Shown: one piece after another, positions 1-12,074 of the stretch
How positions within the stretch are numbered: the stretch's first letter is position 1
How the letters are laid out: each line of letters starts with the position of its first letter
Assembly: GCA_026119935.1 (NCBI GenBank)
Contig: JALRMH010000022.1
Span: 372,001 to 436,000, forward strand
Length of the DNA: 64,000 bases
From: Endothia cerciana
Taxonomy: Eukaryota; Ascomycota; Sordariomycetes; Diaporthales; Cryphonectriaceae
Direction of reading: 5' to 3'
Notes under the pieces: generated by a model
Told to the model about the DNA's origin: nothing
The model's input: only the letters and a program-made list of their open reading frames with translations
The model's database searches: none
Position numbers and translations under genes: made by a program

Positions 1-1046
1 GGATCAGCATATCTTCTTCTGCTTCATCGAAGCCCGCAGGTCGGACCCTGAGAATGCGCCCCTGAACGGTCTGGCTGAACGGCGGGCCAGGCGGCCCCTC
101 GACGGTCGGTCTCTCCTCTGAGAACGGCCCCTGTTCCGTAGACAGCAACCACGACGAAGTCCAAGTCAATGCGTACTCATGGAATAACGTAAGTAACATG
201 CTGTACGTCGACCAGCCGGCGCAAGTGGGCTTCAGCTACAGCACCCCAATACGTGGATACCTCGACGCCGGCGGCGACATCGTCCCGCTAGCGGACAACG
301 GGACATGCCCAGACGGCGCCATCGCCAATGCCACCTGCGGGATGTACTCGCCCCCTGACACAGACCTGACGGCGGACTCGACACCCTCTGCGGCACCGAA
401 CGTCTGGCGGACCCTGCAGGGCTTCATGGGCGCGTCCCCCCGGTACGCACAGAACGGTGTGTACCTCCCCACGGAGAAGCTACGGCGGCCACTATGGCCC
501 CGTCTTCGCGACGTATTGGGAGGGGGCAGAATGCGCCGGCCGCTGCCAACGAGACCAAAAAGGGGGTAGTGCGCATTGACCTTCGCGGCTTGAGTGTGGG
601 CAGCGGCCGGTATGACCCGCGGATCCAGTACCCGTCGTACTACAATTTCTCCGTGAACAACATGTACGGCTTCCGGTACTTCAACGACCTCCACGCTGGC
701 CTTGGTGCGCGAGGACTCCTGCGCCCCGGGGAACTGCACGGACCAGCTGGCGCTATGCAACAGCCCCAGCGGTGCGGTGAAGTAGGCTGGCAGGTTCGCG
801 TCTGCCCCGTGTCTACAAGCTGCCTGTGGCGCTGAGGCTGTCCGAGCGGATGCTTGCCGAGACGGACGCCGCCGCGGGGCGGGAGGTGGGTCGACGGCGG
901 GCTTATGCCAGCAAGGGCCCGGCTGTCTCTCGGACCACAGAAGCGACTATGGGACGATCCAGTTTGAGGTGGTGCCTTCCTGCGCGACATACAATACGAC
1001 GACGAACGTGCCGGATCTTCCTGCTTGGAATTGCTCATCGTCATAG
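1..1046 (+). pseudogene. Serine carboxypeptidase (peptidase S10) pseudogene, 5' end outside window
   Basis: The family consists of secreted or vacuolar exopeptidases that remove C-terminal residues, using a Ser-Asp-His triad. Segments in family order can be read here: an aromatic stretch ending FIEAR near the left edge; WLNGGPG (from about 79); ENGPC and YSWNNVSNMLYVDQP (about 121-222); GFSYSTP; NGVYLPTE; and the nucleophile motif ESYGGHYGP (about 475-500). These lie in different frames. One extra base breaks the frame before WLNGGPG, another sits inside the ESYGG codons (gagaagctac), and another lies in a G5 run near 522. Later Cys-rich segments (DSCAPGNC, QFEVVPSCATYN) need further shifts, and an in-frame stop follows PSGAVK near 785. 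No intron of plausible length bridges these breaks, so I call a pseudogene. The last recognisable frame ends with TAG at 1044-1046. The family is secure; the C-terminal part is less certain. Confidence 0.75.
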
Positions 1047-1326
1047 GGATCTGGCAGCGGGTGCCGTCGACCGGGTGCCATGACACGAGAGGCTCCTGGG
1101 GAAGAACGGGATATCCCATGTCACCGGGGGACAGGTGACATCCCTCATTGGGGAGGCTAGTTCACGACCAAGGGCCTTCGGGTCGACCTCTATGGCGATC
1201 AGACCCTCGGCGTGCCCGATGATAGACAAGCGGCTGAGACATTATCCTGAGCATCTCAGGCTTTCGCTCACGTAACGGTTGCATCAAAGAAGCACAACAA
1301 AGACGAGTTTTCAGTTCATGATTTCA

Positions 1327-2540
1327 CTATGCACGAAGAAAGGAATGATATGTCGGTCCTGGAGTCACCGGGGTTAGCAGAACCCGGTCATCTCCCCCAG
1401 GGCTGAACGCGGCAACGCCACACACTGCATTGGACGGCGTGCTGATGACAATCGTCTCCTTCGTCACGCGGATCCCTTCTCCGTCCTCCAGCGTCTGGAA
1501 TGTGTGGAACTCCGTCACGCCCCTTGGATGATACCTGGACCCTACGAGGTCGCTGAACAGGGCTCTCAGTATCGGAATGGATGCCGCCACGATGGTCGTG
1601 GCCAACTCGGCGCCAGTCCAGATGAAGAGTTGGCCTGATTCGTAGGTGTAATCGCTCGAGTACAGTGTCGCAACCGTGATGGAACGCATGACAGAAGTGC
1701 AGCCAGCGCTGGGCAACCGACTGCGTGTTAGCAAAAGATACACCGCCGCGGGACGCAGGGCAGGGATGGGGACACCCACAAGACGCCGAGGCTCATGCAG
1801 ATGGCCACGCCGAGCTTCTCCTTCAGCCTCATCCGCAGCTTCATGATCACGGCCCACGGCACCACCGCCAGGATGAAGTCCATCGCCGCCGAGTACGCCG
1901 CCCCGAACTCGGTGTAGCTGACCACCGCACTCCGTTCCCAGCACCGCGCGTGTACGTGCGCATCCCACGCCCCCGCGGCTGGGTCGCAGTAGACGAACCA
2001 GATGACGGCGTTGAATGACAGCACCGCGTTCAGGGTGACCACTATGGCCCAGATGGCCCAGTACAGCACCCTGCCCTCGCCGGCCCTGGTGATCCGCAGC
2101 AGGGTGAGCGCGAAGGAGGTCTTGCTCCACGCGGCGCCCAGCACCGCGAAGACGGTGGCGACGATGGTGCCGAGCTGCAACGGCGTCTGCCGGATGTCGC
2201 CGCTGCCGCTGTGGCTGCCGAGGCCGACATGCACACAGTACGTCGTCGCCCCGGCGAAGAGGGCGAGCATCGCCCACGAAGCGAAGAGGAAGAAGTCGTC
2301 CCACCACAGGCCCTTCTGCGACCGCCGCTTGACGCAGACCCGGGCCGTCAGGAAGCACGCCGCGACAAAGGCCAGCGCCCAGACCAGCCCGAGCACCTCG
2401 GGCCCGGAGGCGCCGAACCTGCTCCAGGTGGTGCTGGGGACAGACTGCGCGGTGCCGTTCGTGCCCGCCGTGCCGTTGGTGCGGTCCAGGGCTGGTGGGG
2501 GCCCGCCGGTGCCTCTCGCGGCTGGTGGCTGTCCGTTCAT
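1327..2540 (-). CDS. Rhodopsin-like fungal integral membrane protein (PTH11/SAT4-type seven-helix family)
   Basis: Two exons: 2540-1780 and 1708-1327, with a 71-nt intron (1709-1779, donor gtgggt), giving 380 aa. The start is the first ATG after stops, at MNGQPP. A 45-residue Ala/Gly/Asn/Thr-rich N-terminus is followed by about seven hydrophobic segments. Family signatures are the LWWDDFF motif (about 78-84) after helix 1, SKTSFALTLLRIT (about 139-151), a paired-Cys loop (CDP at 185 and C200), DFILAVVPW (about 221-229), and AGCTSVMR followed by a final helix ATTIVAASIPILR. The C-terminal cytoplasmic tail of about 75 residues is Ser/Thr-rich and ends near SFLRA. Members are plasma-membrane proteins, some of them GPCR-like sensors; the ligand of this one is unknown. 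The splice junction recreates the conserved SLGVF/AGCTS sequence, which supports the model. Confidence 0.88.
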
Positions 2541-4132
2541 GATGTGTATCTGGCGATCATGTCGTGCATACGGATCGACCAGAGAGCGTGGGGCGCAATT
2601 TTCATGCTCGAGGTTGGTAACTCTCAGCAGGAGAGGGGGGGGGGGGGGCGAACAGGATGCACGTGGACATCTTGACCAGGGCAGACTCCATACTATACAT
2701 GACCATGGCCTTTGACGTCGCCTTCCGGACCAGGCCCGAAGCCCGTGTTCTGTTTGGAGGAGGGGAGCCCTCAGGCTGGCCATGGGTTTACTTACCCACC
2801 CACCCACCCACCCCCCCCACCCCCCGGTCGTGGCATAATCAATCTGAATACGCATACTTGATTAAGAGGAAGCATAATTGGCCCAACCACCGTCGTGGGT
2901 AAGGGATGTGGGGTGACGATCTGCAACAATGCCGCGTACCTGACCTTCATGCGCCTCCCCGGGAGACGTCGCCCATATGGCCGCAGCGTCGTGTCGATCG
3001 CCAGCTGCGGAGCGCGGGGCTCCGCCGCATGCAAAGCCGTAAACATGAGTCCCGGACCTCGTTCGACATTCGCCGCAGTGGAGTAGCCAGCGGGCTGGAA
3101 AAGAGGCGTTCGTATCAGGGCCTGTCCTGTGGCTGCACGAGGTAGAGAGATTCCGGAAACAGGGCATGTCCCCCGTCTTGGCGCGCGCTCGCTGACGCAC
3201 GGCCACGACTCACTCGCCTTGTCTAGTTGGCCACCGGGAGGTTCATGTGCCGAGGCCTTGTATGTGTCTTACTGATATGGCTGGTTGGGCCAGAACTGTC
3301 CATCTTGTGCAGCTTGTAAAGGCCCTCGAGGGGTTGGTGAACAGGATCACGGAATCGGGCTTCCGAACCCGTGGCCCAGCTGGTCGTGGAACGCAGACAG
3401 ACCCGTGGGTCTTCCCAGCAGCAAGAACCGGACGCATAGTACTACTACAGTTCAATCGCCTGTATCAATAGGCGACAACTGACTGTATATATTTTTAGAT
3501 GGGCTAACCGTTCGGATGCGGCCCGTGGGAGACCCATATGCTCCGCCTTCCTTAGTCATTCGCAAGCCCTCGAGGTTTCAGCCGCCTTTCCAAGAGATTG
3601 GATTGGGATTCTCTCTCTCGGCTGAATCCAAACTGCCGGACCGTTGAGTAATACCAGCCAAGGTCAAGGTCAGTGTCATGTTCAGCCAGCCGGACGACCA
3701 GGATCGAACCAGCAGAAGGCAAATGGAGAATGGCCCATGTCAGATGTATGAAGGGAACGTGAAGTAATTTGGATGTATTTTGTTTTCGTTTTATTTCATC
3801 TCCTCTGTGAACTCTTCCAGTCTTGGTGAGCCCGCTTTCACCCTATTGGTGGTCCCAGACCTGTCTTCAAAAACAGGCCAAGCTGTGAGCCGCGTAATCA
3901 ACCATCCCTAACGCCCGTGGCCACCTAACCCGCTGTGTGTGTGTGTATGTGTGTGTGTGTGTCTGTAGGTACGAACAGTCCTACGCGATGACGCCCCTCA
4001 AAAAAACTCCGCTGTGCAATGCCTTGGAATCCCGAAACCAAGGAGAAGAAGAAGAAGAAGAAAAAAAAAATAAAAAAAAAAGAAAACGTTTTTTATCACA
4101 TCCCGCCCCGGGGGTTCCTCTGTCTTGCCCGC
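2541..4132. other. Intergenic region with simple repeats, no gene seen
   Basis: This 1.6-kb stretch separates the 5' end of the rhodopsin-like gene from the 3' end of the HAD phosphatase. It contains a G14 run (2635-2648), a CCCA/CCCC-rich stretch (about 2790-2825), a TG repeat (3934-3962) and an A-rich GAA tract (about 4043-4084) just past the phosphatase stop codon. Short open frames here have no recognisable domain or fungal-type codon pattern. Confidence 0.6.
3934..3962 (+). repeat. (TG)n dinucleotide microsatellite
   Basis: About 14 TG/GT units interrupted once by an A near 3947. It lies 170 bp beyond the stop codon of the HAD phosphatase gene. Confidence 0.9.
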
Positions 4133-5264
4133 TTACGCAGCAGGCACAACGACGGCCGGCGTGGTCGGCTCCGCGATGGCGTCCTCGAGGACGCTGTCCA
4201 TCTCCCTGGTGGCCTCGATGCCAGGCGTCTTGAGCTCCGTGAAGGCCTCGGGCCACAGGAACATCTTCTCCTCGCGGCTGGGCGACATGACCACGTACCG
4301 CGGCACGGCGCTCTTGCTCGACACGCGGCGCCAGAGGTTCGCGCGCGGGTTGAAGCGCGCGGGGACGCCCCTGCCGCCCGTCTTCTGAGCGTCCTCCTCC
4401 ATGATGCCCTCGAGCTCCCGCTGGACGCCCGCGAAGGTATCGAAGGGGACGTAGGCGATGTCGTTTTCGACGCAGTACTCCTCGAGGCGGAGGCCGCGGC
4501 GGGCGAAGAGGACGTCGGCCTGGCGCGCGGCGGGCAGGTCGGACACACCGTCGCCGATGAAGACGATCAGGGGGATGGTGCCGTCCTCGCCGGCCAGCTC
4601 CGCCTCGGCGGCCGCGCGGGCCTCCTGGATAGACAGGGCCTTGTCGTGGCCGAGCTCCGTGTCGTGGCGCCAGAGCACCTTCCACTCGGAGCCGTCCTGG
4701 CTGATGTCCGCGTCGTTGGCGACGATGTCGATGTGCCTGGACTGCTCCTCGCCCAGGAAGGTGTCGAGCACCCTCCGCAGGACGGGCTTCAGGCCGGCCG
4801 AGATCACGTTGAAGGGGATGCCGTTGTCCAGGCAGAACCTGTGGAACGACCGGAAGTCCGGGTCGATGTCGAGGGACTCCTCCATCACCTCGAAGCCGTC
4901 GTCGAAGGGGACGTTCAGGGAGCCCCACATCTCCTCCGAGACCTCGCGGAACGAGCGCTCGCCGGTCTTGATCTGCTCATCCAGAACGTCACGGCGCTTG
5001 GACCCGCAGCCGAAGTTGTCAAACAGGACGTGTCCGGTGTCCTGCATGAAGATCGTGCCGTCAAAGTCTGTGATGGGTACCGGCCATTAGTCCTTGGGAG
5101 TCTTGTATGTGCTGGTGAGGGGTGGGGGGGGGGGGGGAAGGGACAGACGGGTCTGGCAGTGACATACCAGAGAAGCAGATGATCTTTCTCTTCTTGTTGG
5201 GGGCACCCGCCAGGGTGGAAACCTCCTTGACGGTGATGGGGGCGGGAATGGTGGCCGCAGGCAT
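4133..5264 (-). CDS. HAD-superfamily phosphatase of the phosphoserine-phosphatase-like type (yeast YNL010W family)
   Basis: Two exons, 5264-5168 and 5067-4133, with a 100-nt intron (5068-5167; donor gtatgt, acceptor cacag), giving 343 aa. Splicing rebuilds HAD motif I, DFDGT, at residues 33-37, which strongly supports the model. Other motifs are the SAG/NVISAG motif II region (about 122-124), a lysine in GHDKALS (about 175) and the acidic motif GDGVSD (about 204-209) that binds Mg2+. The cap region after motif I is helical and charged. Proteins of this type are soluble Mg-dependent phosphatases related to MtnX and phosphoserine phosphatase; the substrate cannot be read from sequence. The C-terminal 70 residues, ending in a proline/valine-rich tail, extend beyond the HAD core. 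The intron carries a G14 run (5124-5137 on +). Confidence 0.92.
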
Positions 5265-7436
5265 CTTGATGGTGAACGGTGTGTTGATATGAAAACTTGG
5301 GGAGTAGATCTGGATGGTGAAAGAATTTGGTCGACCTTCTGGAAGCGACACCAGAGCAGCACTCTTATGAATCTAAGGACAACTTGAAGCCTGTGCCTGG
5401 CGAGAGGCGAGGGGGAAGGCGGAGGAGGACAGCCAGAGGAGACTATATATGAGGGCCAAGAGAAGAACACATCGTGAGCCACGACCCCCCGACCCCCCGA
5501 CCCGCCAGGCCCGGACGACGATCGTGGAGAATCGCAACCGGCGCCAGGCTTGGAACAGATTAGGGAGAGAGGACCGGCCAGCAAGATGACGACCGTCCCA
5601 GCCGTGAGACCCGATAAGGACCCCTGCGCCCAGCATCGTGGCTGTATCTCCCGTCGAGGCACGACTTGCTGCGCGGGCGTAATTGTGCATGAGGCTAATC
5701 ATTCCTCCTCTGCGCTGTACCAACCCGGGGTATAAGCTGGCGTGCGTGCGTGCGTGCGTCGCAGGATCTATATGCGCAGCTCTGCAGCTGTAGTGTGCCC
5801 GCGTCCACCCTGGAGGGCCTGGGCTGACAACGACCGCATATGGATCGTCACTGCGCAGCCTCGAGCCCGGAGCGACGGACAGGGTTGGGGAGCGTATGCT
5901 CCAGCGACTTGGCCGACAAGGCGCCGCACAGGCCTGGCCGGCTGGTTCGAGGCCATGGCCGCCGTGTTTGGGCCCCGTTTCTTCGGGGCCAGACTTGGGC
6001 GGCCTCGCCCGTCAGGTACCACAGCAGGAGGAGGGTTGGACCGATCTGGGCCGTTTCGACGGCCAGAAAGATCTAAATCAGCGCGGGCTAATTGCACCCA
6101 CTCAGATCCGCCACCCACCGCTAGCACACCATCATCGTCTAGATCGTCCGGATCTTGCAGTGTGAAAGAGGAGGCCCTGCTCCGGCTCGATCAGCAGGGT
6201 CCGACACCACACCAGCAAAGGAGACGCATGGGTTGGATTGGCAGCTACCAGGCCAAAGACTCAACCGTCGATAATCACATGGCCGATATGGCTCATGACC
6301 TCGTCGACGGGCGAGTGCATATGCATCATGATGGCAGGTGGAGCCAGAACCAGAGCGATGAAGCCATCTGGGCACTCTCCCCAGATGCCACAACGTCCCC
6401 CGCCAGACCCTGCATGTGCCAGGCAACGGACAACTGTTTGTTGTCCTCCCGTCATCGTCAGCGTCAGTGATGTCATCGAGGATTTCTGACAGAATTTTTG
6501 GGTTCTGTTACACGCTTGACCCCATGGGGCTTACGGTAATGCCTGGTGCATACCGTGGTACGACCTGCAGGATGTGAAAGGAATCCACTGGAAGTGGGGT
6601 TCAGACGACAATCTGGCCAAGTGCCCTCGATCACACATCTTGGGTCAGCGGCCACAACTTACAGAGCGTCTGTCAGGCCTTCTAGAGACTTCCGTCATCG
6701 TGCATCGAGGGGAAAGAAAAAAAAAAAAAAAAAGAAGACAAATGATAGAAAAAAAAAGGAAATGGGAATGTCAACCAGGCTCCCTTGTGTTTTGTGTCGT
6801 TTGACCGTGATGGGTCCCAGCACAGGAACTGCAGTGTCACGATAAGCTGCACCATGACATCCATGAACCCCCTGACCGACCGCAGAGGCGACGATGATGT
6901 CAACCTTGTGAGGAGAGCGAACACCCAAGGTCCACCCGCAACGGGATGAGTGAGGGCTGAGAAGAAACGATCGCGACTAGGATCTGATCGCAGAGGACTA
7001 GGCAACCCCGTCGTCTTCCATGAGGCTGCCTCTTTCAGTATCCTCGAAGTCGACCTTCGTCGACTCGTCACATACTAACAGCCAGTGTCGCCCAGACAAT
7101 CGATGCCAACTCGCGGGCTCTGGCTGTGCAAATGAAGCACACAGGGCATCCCCGTCGAGATCCATCAGCGGGGAGACATGTCTGTTGGTTTCCGAGGTGA
7201 TCAAGACAACGCACGAAATTTTCCGTGACACGTTGAGACCAGGCGCGTGTAGCCACGGCACGGGCTTCGCGGGTTTTTACAGACGGAGCGGACCCGTCTG
7301 AAATAGGCAAGCCGGTTTATGTCAATGCTCGCAGACACCGGCGCAGAGTGGATCATGTGTCGTGAATTCTATTATTCGCTTTTTGTTTATTGTTTAGCTG
7401 CCAATCCCAAATACCAGGTCATGATCGTTGCCTCCG
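5265..7436. other. Intergenic region, no convincing gene
   Basis: This 2.2-kb stretch holds the HAD phosphatase promoter and the 3' flank of the epsilon-COP gene. I see a TGCG repeat near 5741-5759 and an A-rich tract at about 6717-6756. A plus-strand open frame at 5742-6470 has no domain, skewed composition and no credible ATG context, so I do not call it. Confidence 0.55.
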
Positions 7437-8554
7437 TCACGCAGAAGTCTTCACGCTGAACTTCGACGCCGCGGTGTCGAACAGTTGACCCTTTTCTTCC
7501 AGATCGGTCAGGAACAGGTGTTGCGGGGCTGTCTTCTTCAGGGCCCTACATCGGAAACCCATCGTTAGTCCAGTCCGGAGTAGCTAGGTAGGGAGCGGGG
7601 TTCAGGGTGGGCAGAGCCGTAGAACGAATGAATGCAGCACATACTCAATCAGGTCCTTCGGGTTCTTCCCGACCAGGACCTGTAAGACCAGCGCATTGGC
7701 GATAGCCTCCGCATTGTCCGGCTCCTTCTTCATCGCCTGGTCCAGAGCCGCCTGTGCCTCTTCTGTCCGGCCGAGGTGCATCTCCGCGACGGCCTGCGCG
7801 ACGAGCGTCTGTACGGACGAGGTGGACGGCGCCTGCGCGAGCTCCTCAAAGACGTAGAAGGCCTGTTGGTACTTCTCGCCGCCCAGCCGCAGGCCCACCC
7901 ACGACTCGGCCACGTTGACCAGGATGCTGTCCTGCGCCCACCGCCGTGCCGCCGTGACCTCCTTGACCGCGAGATCGTTGCGGTTCTGTTGTAGGTGGAT
8001 CTGGACGATCAGGGCGACGGCGTCGACTGCAGAGGCACATAGTTAGCCCCTTGTCTTGTGCGGCACACGACCTCAATCTTGTCTTCCGTATCTCTCCTCC
8101 CCACTCTCCTATCAGTGCTTCCATCCGGGGCAGGAGAGCACTCACGGTTCCCCTGGTGCCGTCCCAACAAGGCCAGGGCCTCCTCCCCCTTGCCGGCCGC
8201 GGCAAGCACCGTGCCGCCCAGCACCTGCACGGTCGCGTTCTCCCCAGCCCCGTCGCCGCCCGCCTCCAGCAGACCCTCGATGATCCCCACGGCCTTCTCC
8301 TCCTCGCCCAGGCTCAGCGTCGCCAGCGCGGACACGGCGACCAGGTCTGGCTGCTTCTCGCCCTCGACCTCATCGAGGACCTCCTTCGCCTGGCCCAGCG
8401 CGACACGCGCCCGTAGCTGGAGGATGCGGGCGGCGGCGTGGTTCTCGGGGGAGAAGGACGACGGGTCGAAGTCGTTGAGGACGGACTCGTACTGGTACTG
8501 GTGGAAGGCGGCGTGGATGTTGATCAGCTCGCCTTCCGAGGAGTAGGGGTCCAT
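7437..8554 (-). CDS. SEC28: Coatomer subunit epsilon (epsilon-COP)
   Basis: Three exons: 8554-8146, 8026-7645 and 7545-7437, with introns of 119 nt (8027-8145) and 99 nt (7546-7644), giving 299 aa. Every junction keeps frame and family sequence (HQGN/LDAVALIVQIHLQQ, DLIE/ALKKTAPQH). The product is the TPR-like solenoid subunit of the COPI coat, which stabilises alpha-COP and works in Golgi-to-ER retrograde vesicles. The sequence begins MDPYSSEGELINIHAAF. It continues with helical hairpin repeats such as LRARVALGQAKEVL, AQDSILVNVAESWVGL, YQQAFYVFEELA and EEAQAALDQAMKKEPDNAEAIAN, the latter a clear TPR-like repeat. Length matches the usual 290-310 aa. The stop codon at 7437-7439 follows SVKTSA. 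Confidence 0.94.
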
Positions 8555-8971
8555 CTTCAGCGGTGTTCGAGGGGTGGGTGGGTGAGTAGGTGAATGTGTC
8601 GGTCCGGGTGTGAGGAATGAGGAATGCGGTCTGTCGTGTTTGGGGAGCGGAGGGCGTCGCTGGCGGCGCAACGGTGTCTCGAATTGGGATTGCGGTTTGG
8701 AGCTTTGTCGCAAGGTGGCAGCTGTCACAAGCGCAAGCGCGAATACGTGGAGGCCAGGGACGCCTGCAGGCGCCGCGGAACTGCCCGCGCCATGGAGAGG
8801 GTGCACGGGCCACTTTGACCCTGTATGTACTTCGTGGCAGCACACCAACCCACCCACCCTCTGTGGCCAGCGTCATCTGCCTCACAGAATTGGACAGTCC
8901 ATGCAAGGTGGAAGCCGATGACGGCATCTTGATCGCTGATGTAGAGATTTTGTCTATCGCAGGAACACAGC
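8555..8971. promoter_or_regulatory. Short spacer: epsilon-COP 5' region and Osh3-like 3' flank
   Basis: The two minus-strand genes are separated by 417 bp. The stretch next to the epsilon-COP start is a run of GGGTGGGTGGG-type repeats (sense strand CCCACC), typical of fungal 5' leaders. No specific operator can be named. Confidence 0.4.
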
Positions 8972-11900
8972 TCAGGCCTTGAAGATGTCCTCCACGCCCG
9001 TCCACTGGCCCTTCGCCCGCTCCTCCCAGTATCCGTCCTTGCCCCCCTTCAGCTTCCACACCTCCTCGTCCTCCCCGCCCGTTTCGACCTTGGTAAACCA
9101 CTTCGGCTTGTGCTCCAGGCCTTGATCTTCCAGCTGCTTCCGCCTCGCCCGCTGGGCCTCCTCAAGCTTGACCTTCCAGCCCTCGGCATCGTCGAGCTTG
9201 CCATCCTCCCAGAGCCTCTGGTCCGGCCTGAGACGGGTGTCCGTTGGCGGCAGCTTGCCCTGCTCGACGGCCGTCACCTCATTCAGACCTGCCGCAAACA
9301 CAGTCATTCCATAGGTGCTTGCCGCGTTCTCCACCAGGGATCCCACCCGCCAGATCTCCTCGCCGGCCTTGCCCGCCTCGACGATTCTGAGGGAGCTGGT
9401 CCAGGTGCCCGACAGCGACAGGCCTGTATTCTGGCCGTCTGCACCATACGTCTCGATCTGCACGTCCTCGCTCCGCCCACCGAACATTCCCTTGGAGCGG
9501 AACTCCACCACTGCTTTCGCGCCGGTGTCTTCGTTCACGACTGTCATATCGCCTACGGGCTCAACGTACTTCTCGCCCATGACCACATTGCGTAGGAACA
9601 TGGTCGCTATGTTCCAGCTGTACCGTTCCTCGATACCGTCCGCGAGCCTCAGCACAATGCGGACGCGGCCATCAGTGGTGATCTCGGCGGACTTGCCCCA
9701 GAACTTCTGTGTAGGTGCGGGAGACTGAGCAAAGGACCAGGTTGCCGAGTCGGCTTGTATGGCCAGCCGTACGGGCCTGTGCGTGACCTTCTCGACGATC
9801 AGACGTAGACCTCCGGGCACTTCCTTCTCGCCGCGGACGAGCTCGAAGGTCTCGCCTAGTAAGGGGTTGAAAGGCTTCCGGATGGAACGCTCCTTGGCAC
9901 GACCACCGCTGAACTGCGACACAGCGAAGGCTGCGACGTAGAGCATGCGGTCGTTGGCCGTAGCTTGTTTCGTGGCCGAGCCGAGCAGGTTAGCGTACTC
10001 TATCTGCTCGGCGACGCGCTGCAGCATCGAAGTCGGCTCATTTGCCGAGACGGGCATGCTTATAGTGGACAGGTCCTTGCCCACATTCTTGCGCACAAAT
10101 GCTATGAGGCTTGGTGGCATGATCGTCGGTTGCGGTACTGTCTTGCGTCGTTTGATCTCGTCGTTGATCGGTAGTGGGGTGAGTGACTTCGGCTTGTTGG
10201 GGAAGCGATCGCTTTGGTCCTCGTCTTTTCCTGGCAAGGTATCGTCTGGACCGCCGACGCTGGATACAGACGAGTCGTCGTGTACCTCTGCCTCATCAAC
10301 CTCGGAGACAGGTGACTCGTCCTCGCTGTGACGGCCAATAACCAACAGCTGTGAGCGGTCACCCGCCTCCTCAGCGTCGAAGAATTCCTCTGTTGATGTC
10401 GACTCCATACTGTTGCGTGACGCAGCCGAATTAGGAACTGGCATCCGCCTCCGTTTGCTGTTCGACAACAGATTCGAGAACTCAACCACCACCGAGTCTA
10501 GGTCGCCAAGAAGGGCGTTACAGTGATCGTGCATCGTGCGCTCCTCCTCAGAGTGGAAACCTACCGACCTCCTCTTGTCCTCCGAGGCGTGACCATTCGC
10601 AGAGATCGCTGTCGTGACGCTGCTAGGGCTCGGAACCGCCAGCGCCGAAGAGACTGAGGGTCCAAGAGCTGAAGGCGTGATGGTAGCGCTTGATTTCCGC
10701 TTCCAGAACGGCTTCCTCTCCGGTGAAGTATTGAAATAATCCCCATCCTCTCCAATCGGGGGGGTGCCTGGCGACAAGTGCGACGACAGGGGCCGGTGAG
10801 GGTGTGTATGCTTTTGTGCGGCCACATCCTTAACCAGCCGTCGAAGGGCGTCCCGGGTCCCCACGACCCTGCTCACGAGAGCCTCGACCTGCTGCCATTC
10901 TCTGTCCTCCTCCTGGCGGGTATCCGGCGGGGCCTGGAGGGAGCGCCGCGTGACCTGGCGTTTGATCGGCTCGGGCGCGAGGAACATGGGCTCCAGCCCT
11001 CGCGCGATCCGGCTCGCCTTCTCCAGCGCCCTTGCCCAGTCCGTGAAGTCTTTGTCATTGGAGGCCTTGAGATGCCAGATCTCTGCGCCCGAGTCGATGC
11101 TGATCTCCCGCCTCGTCTCGTCTGCTGCGATGGCCGCCAAGCTCAGCGGGACGGCCCCCCTGAGTGCTGACGAGTTCCGGTCGTGGTAGTAAGAGAGCGT
11201 GCACGTGGCAAAGTCCAGAGAGAAGAACCTCCTCGCGTAGCCCTGTCCCTTCTTGCGCCTCCTCTTCAGCAGAAGCCCCGTGTGATAATTCCCCGAAATC
11301 GTATGGCCAGAGGCCTCGCTCCGCGCGTTCGAGGTGGCCCTTGCCCTCGTCTTCTGGCTCTGCAGGGAGTCCACCGACTCCAATGCACTCGGTCTCGGGC
11401 TCGGGCTCACCCCCTTGTTAGGCAGGCTCGTCCTGCTGGTGCTCGCACTCGGGCCGGCCTGCAGGTTGGGCAGGTTACGCGCAGTCTGCGGAGGCGCACC
11501 GGTCGGGTAGGTCAGGAGGACGAATGTCGCCGTCTTTGAGGTCTGTTTCGAGAACGTGTTGTCGAAGATGAGGCCGAACATGCCGCCCTTGCCCACGTCG
11601 ACGTCGTACGTGCCCATGGACACCTTGTCCGCCTCACACTTCCCATGCCAGTCGATCACGACGAAGCCCTTCTTGGTGAGCTGCTCCTGGGCGGTGCTCG
11701 AGTCCTTCTTGGCGAAGACGCCCTTCTTGCTGCTCTCAGAGGTGCCATCGAGCCCCTCGGTCACCTCAAGCTGGTTCACGGTGATGTTCGTGCTGCCGCT
11801 GCCGGGATGCCTGACGATGCCGAAGTTTCTGGGAGCGAAGGAGTGTTAGTGTCCAGGCCGGGCGGTTTCGGGGCGCAGAGGAGTTACGCAGGGCGGCTCA

Positions 11901-12074
11901 CATCGACTTCTTGTGCGGCTGTAGGCTCCAGGAGATGGTGTGACCATCCTCAACCTTGACCCAGCGGACGATGTACGACTACCTCCAGATGTCAGCCTCT
12001 CCCCTCCAGACCGTCCGGACCTAGGATGCGGGACGCACCTTGCTGTGGATCTCGAGCTGCTCGATACCGGCCAT
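8972..12074 (-). CDS. OSH3: Oxysterol-binding-protein homologue, Osh3-type (GOLD-PH-FFAT-ORD)
   Basis: Three exons: 12074-12039, 11978-11902 and 11828-8972, with introns of 60 and 73 nt, giving 989 aa. The start MAGIEQLEIHSKSY and the junctions HSK/SYIVRW and HKKS/INFGIV rebuild an N-terminal GOLD domain (about 1-145). A PH domain follows at about 220-312 (GLLLKRRRKKGQGYARRFF). A perfect FFAT core, EFFDAEE, sits at about 519-525; FFAT motifs bind the ER protein VAP/Scs2. The ORD starts near 610, with KPFNPLLGETFE at about 689-700. These are lipid-transfer proteins acting at ER-plasma-membrane contacts, with PI4P as a ligand. The usual OSBP signature EQVSHHPP is here EKVTHRPV (about 717-724): the second His is replaced by Arg. 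Family assignment is firm; whether sterol binding is retained is doubtful. Confidence 0.93.

Noticed and set aside
3690..3722. Possible tRNA T-arm (ggatcgaacc on the plus strand)
   Set aside because: The flanks cannot pair into acceptor, D and anticodon stems; only the T-loop-like string is present.
4019..5182. Long plus-strand frame opposite the HAD phosphatase
   Set aside because: It is the antisense shadow of a gene with clear HAD motifs and a confirmed splice; the translation is low-complexity.
5742..6470. 242-codon plus-strand frame
   Set aside because: Arg/Ser/Pro-rich translation, no domain, no convincing start, and opposing frames are equally open.
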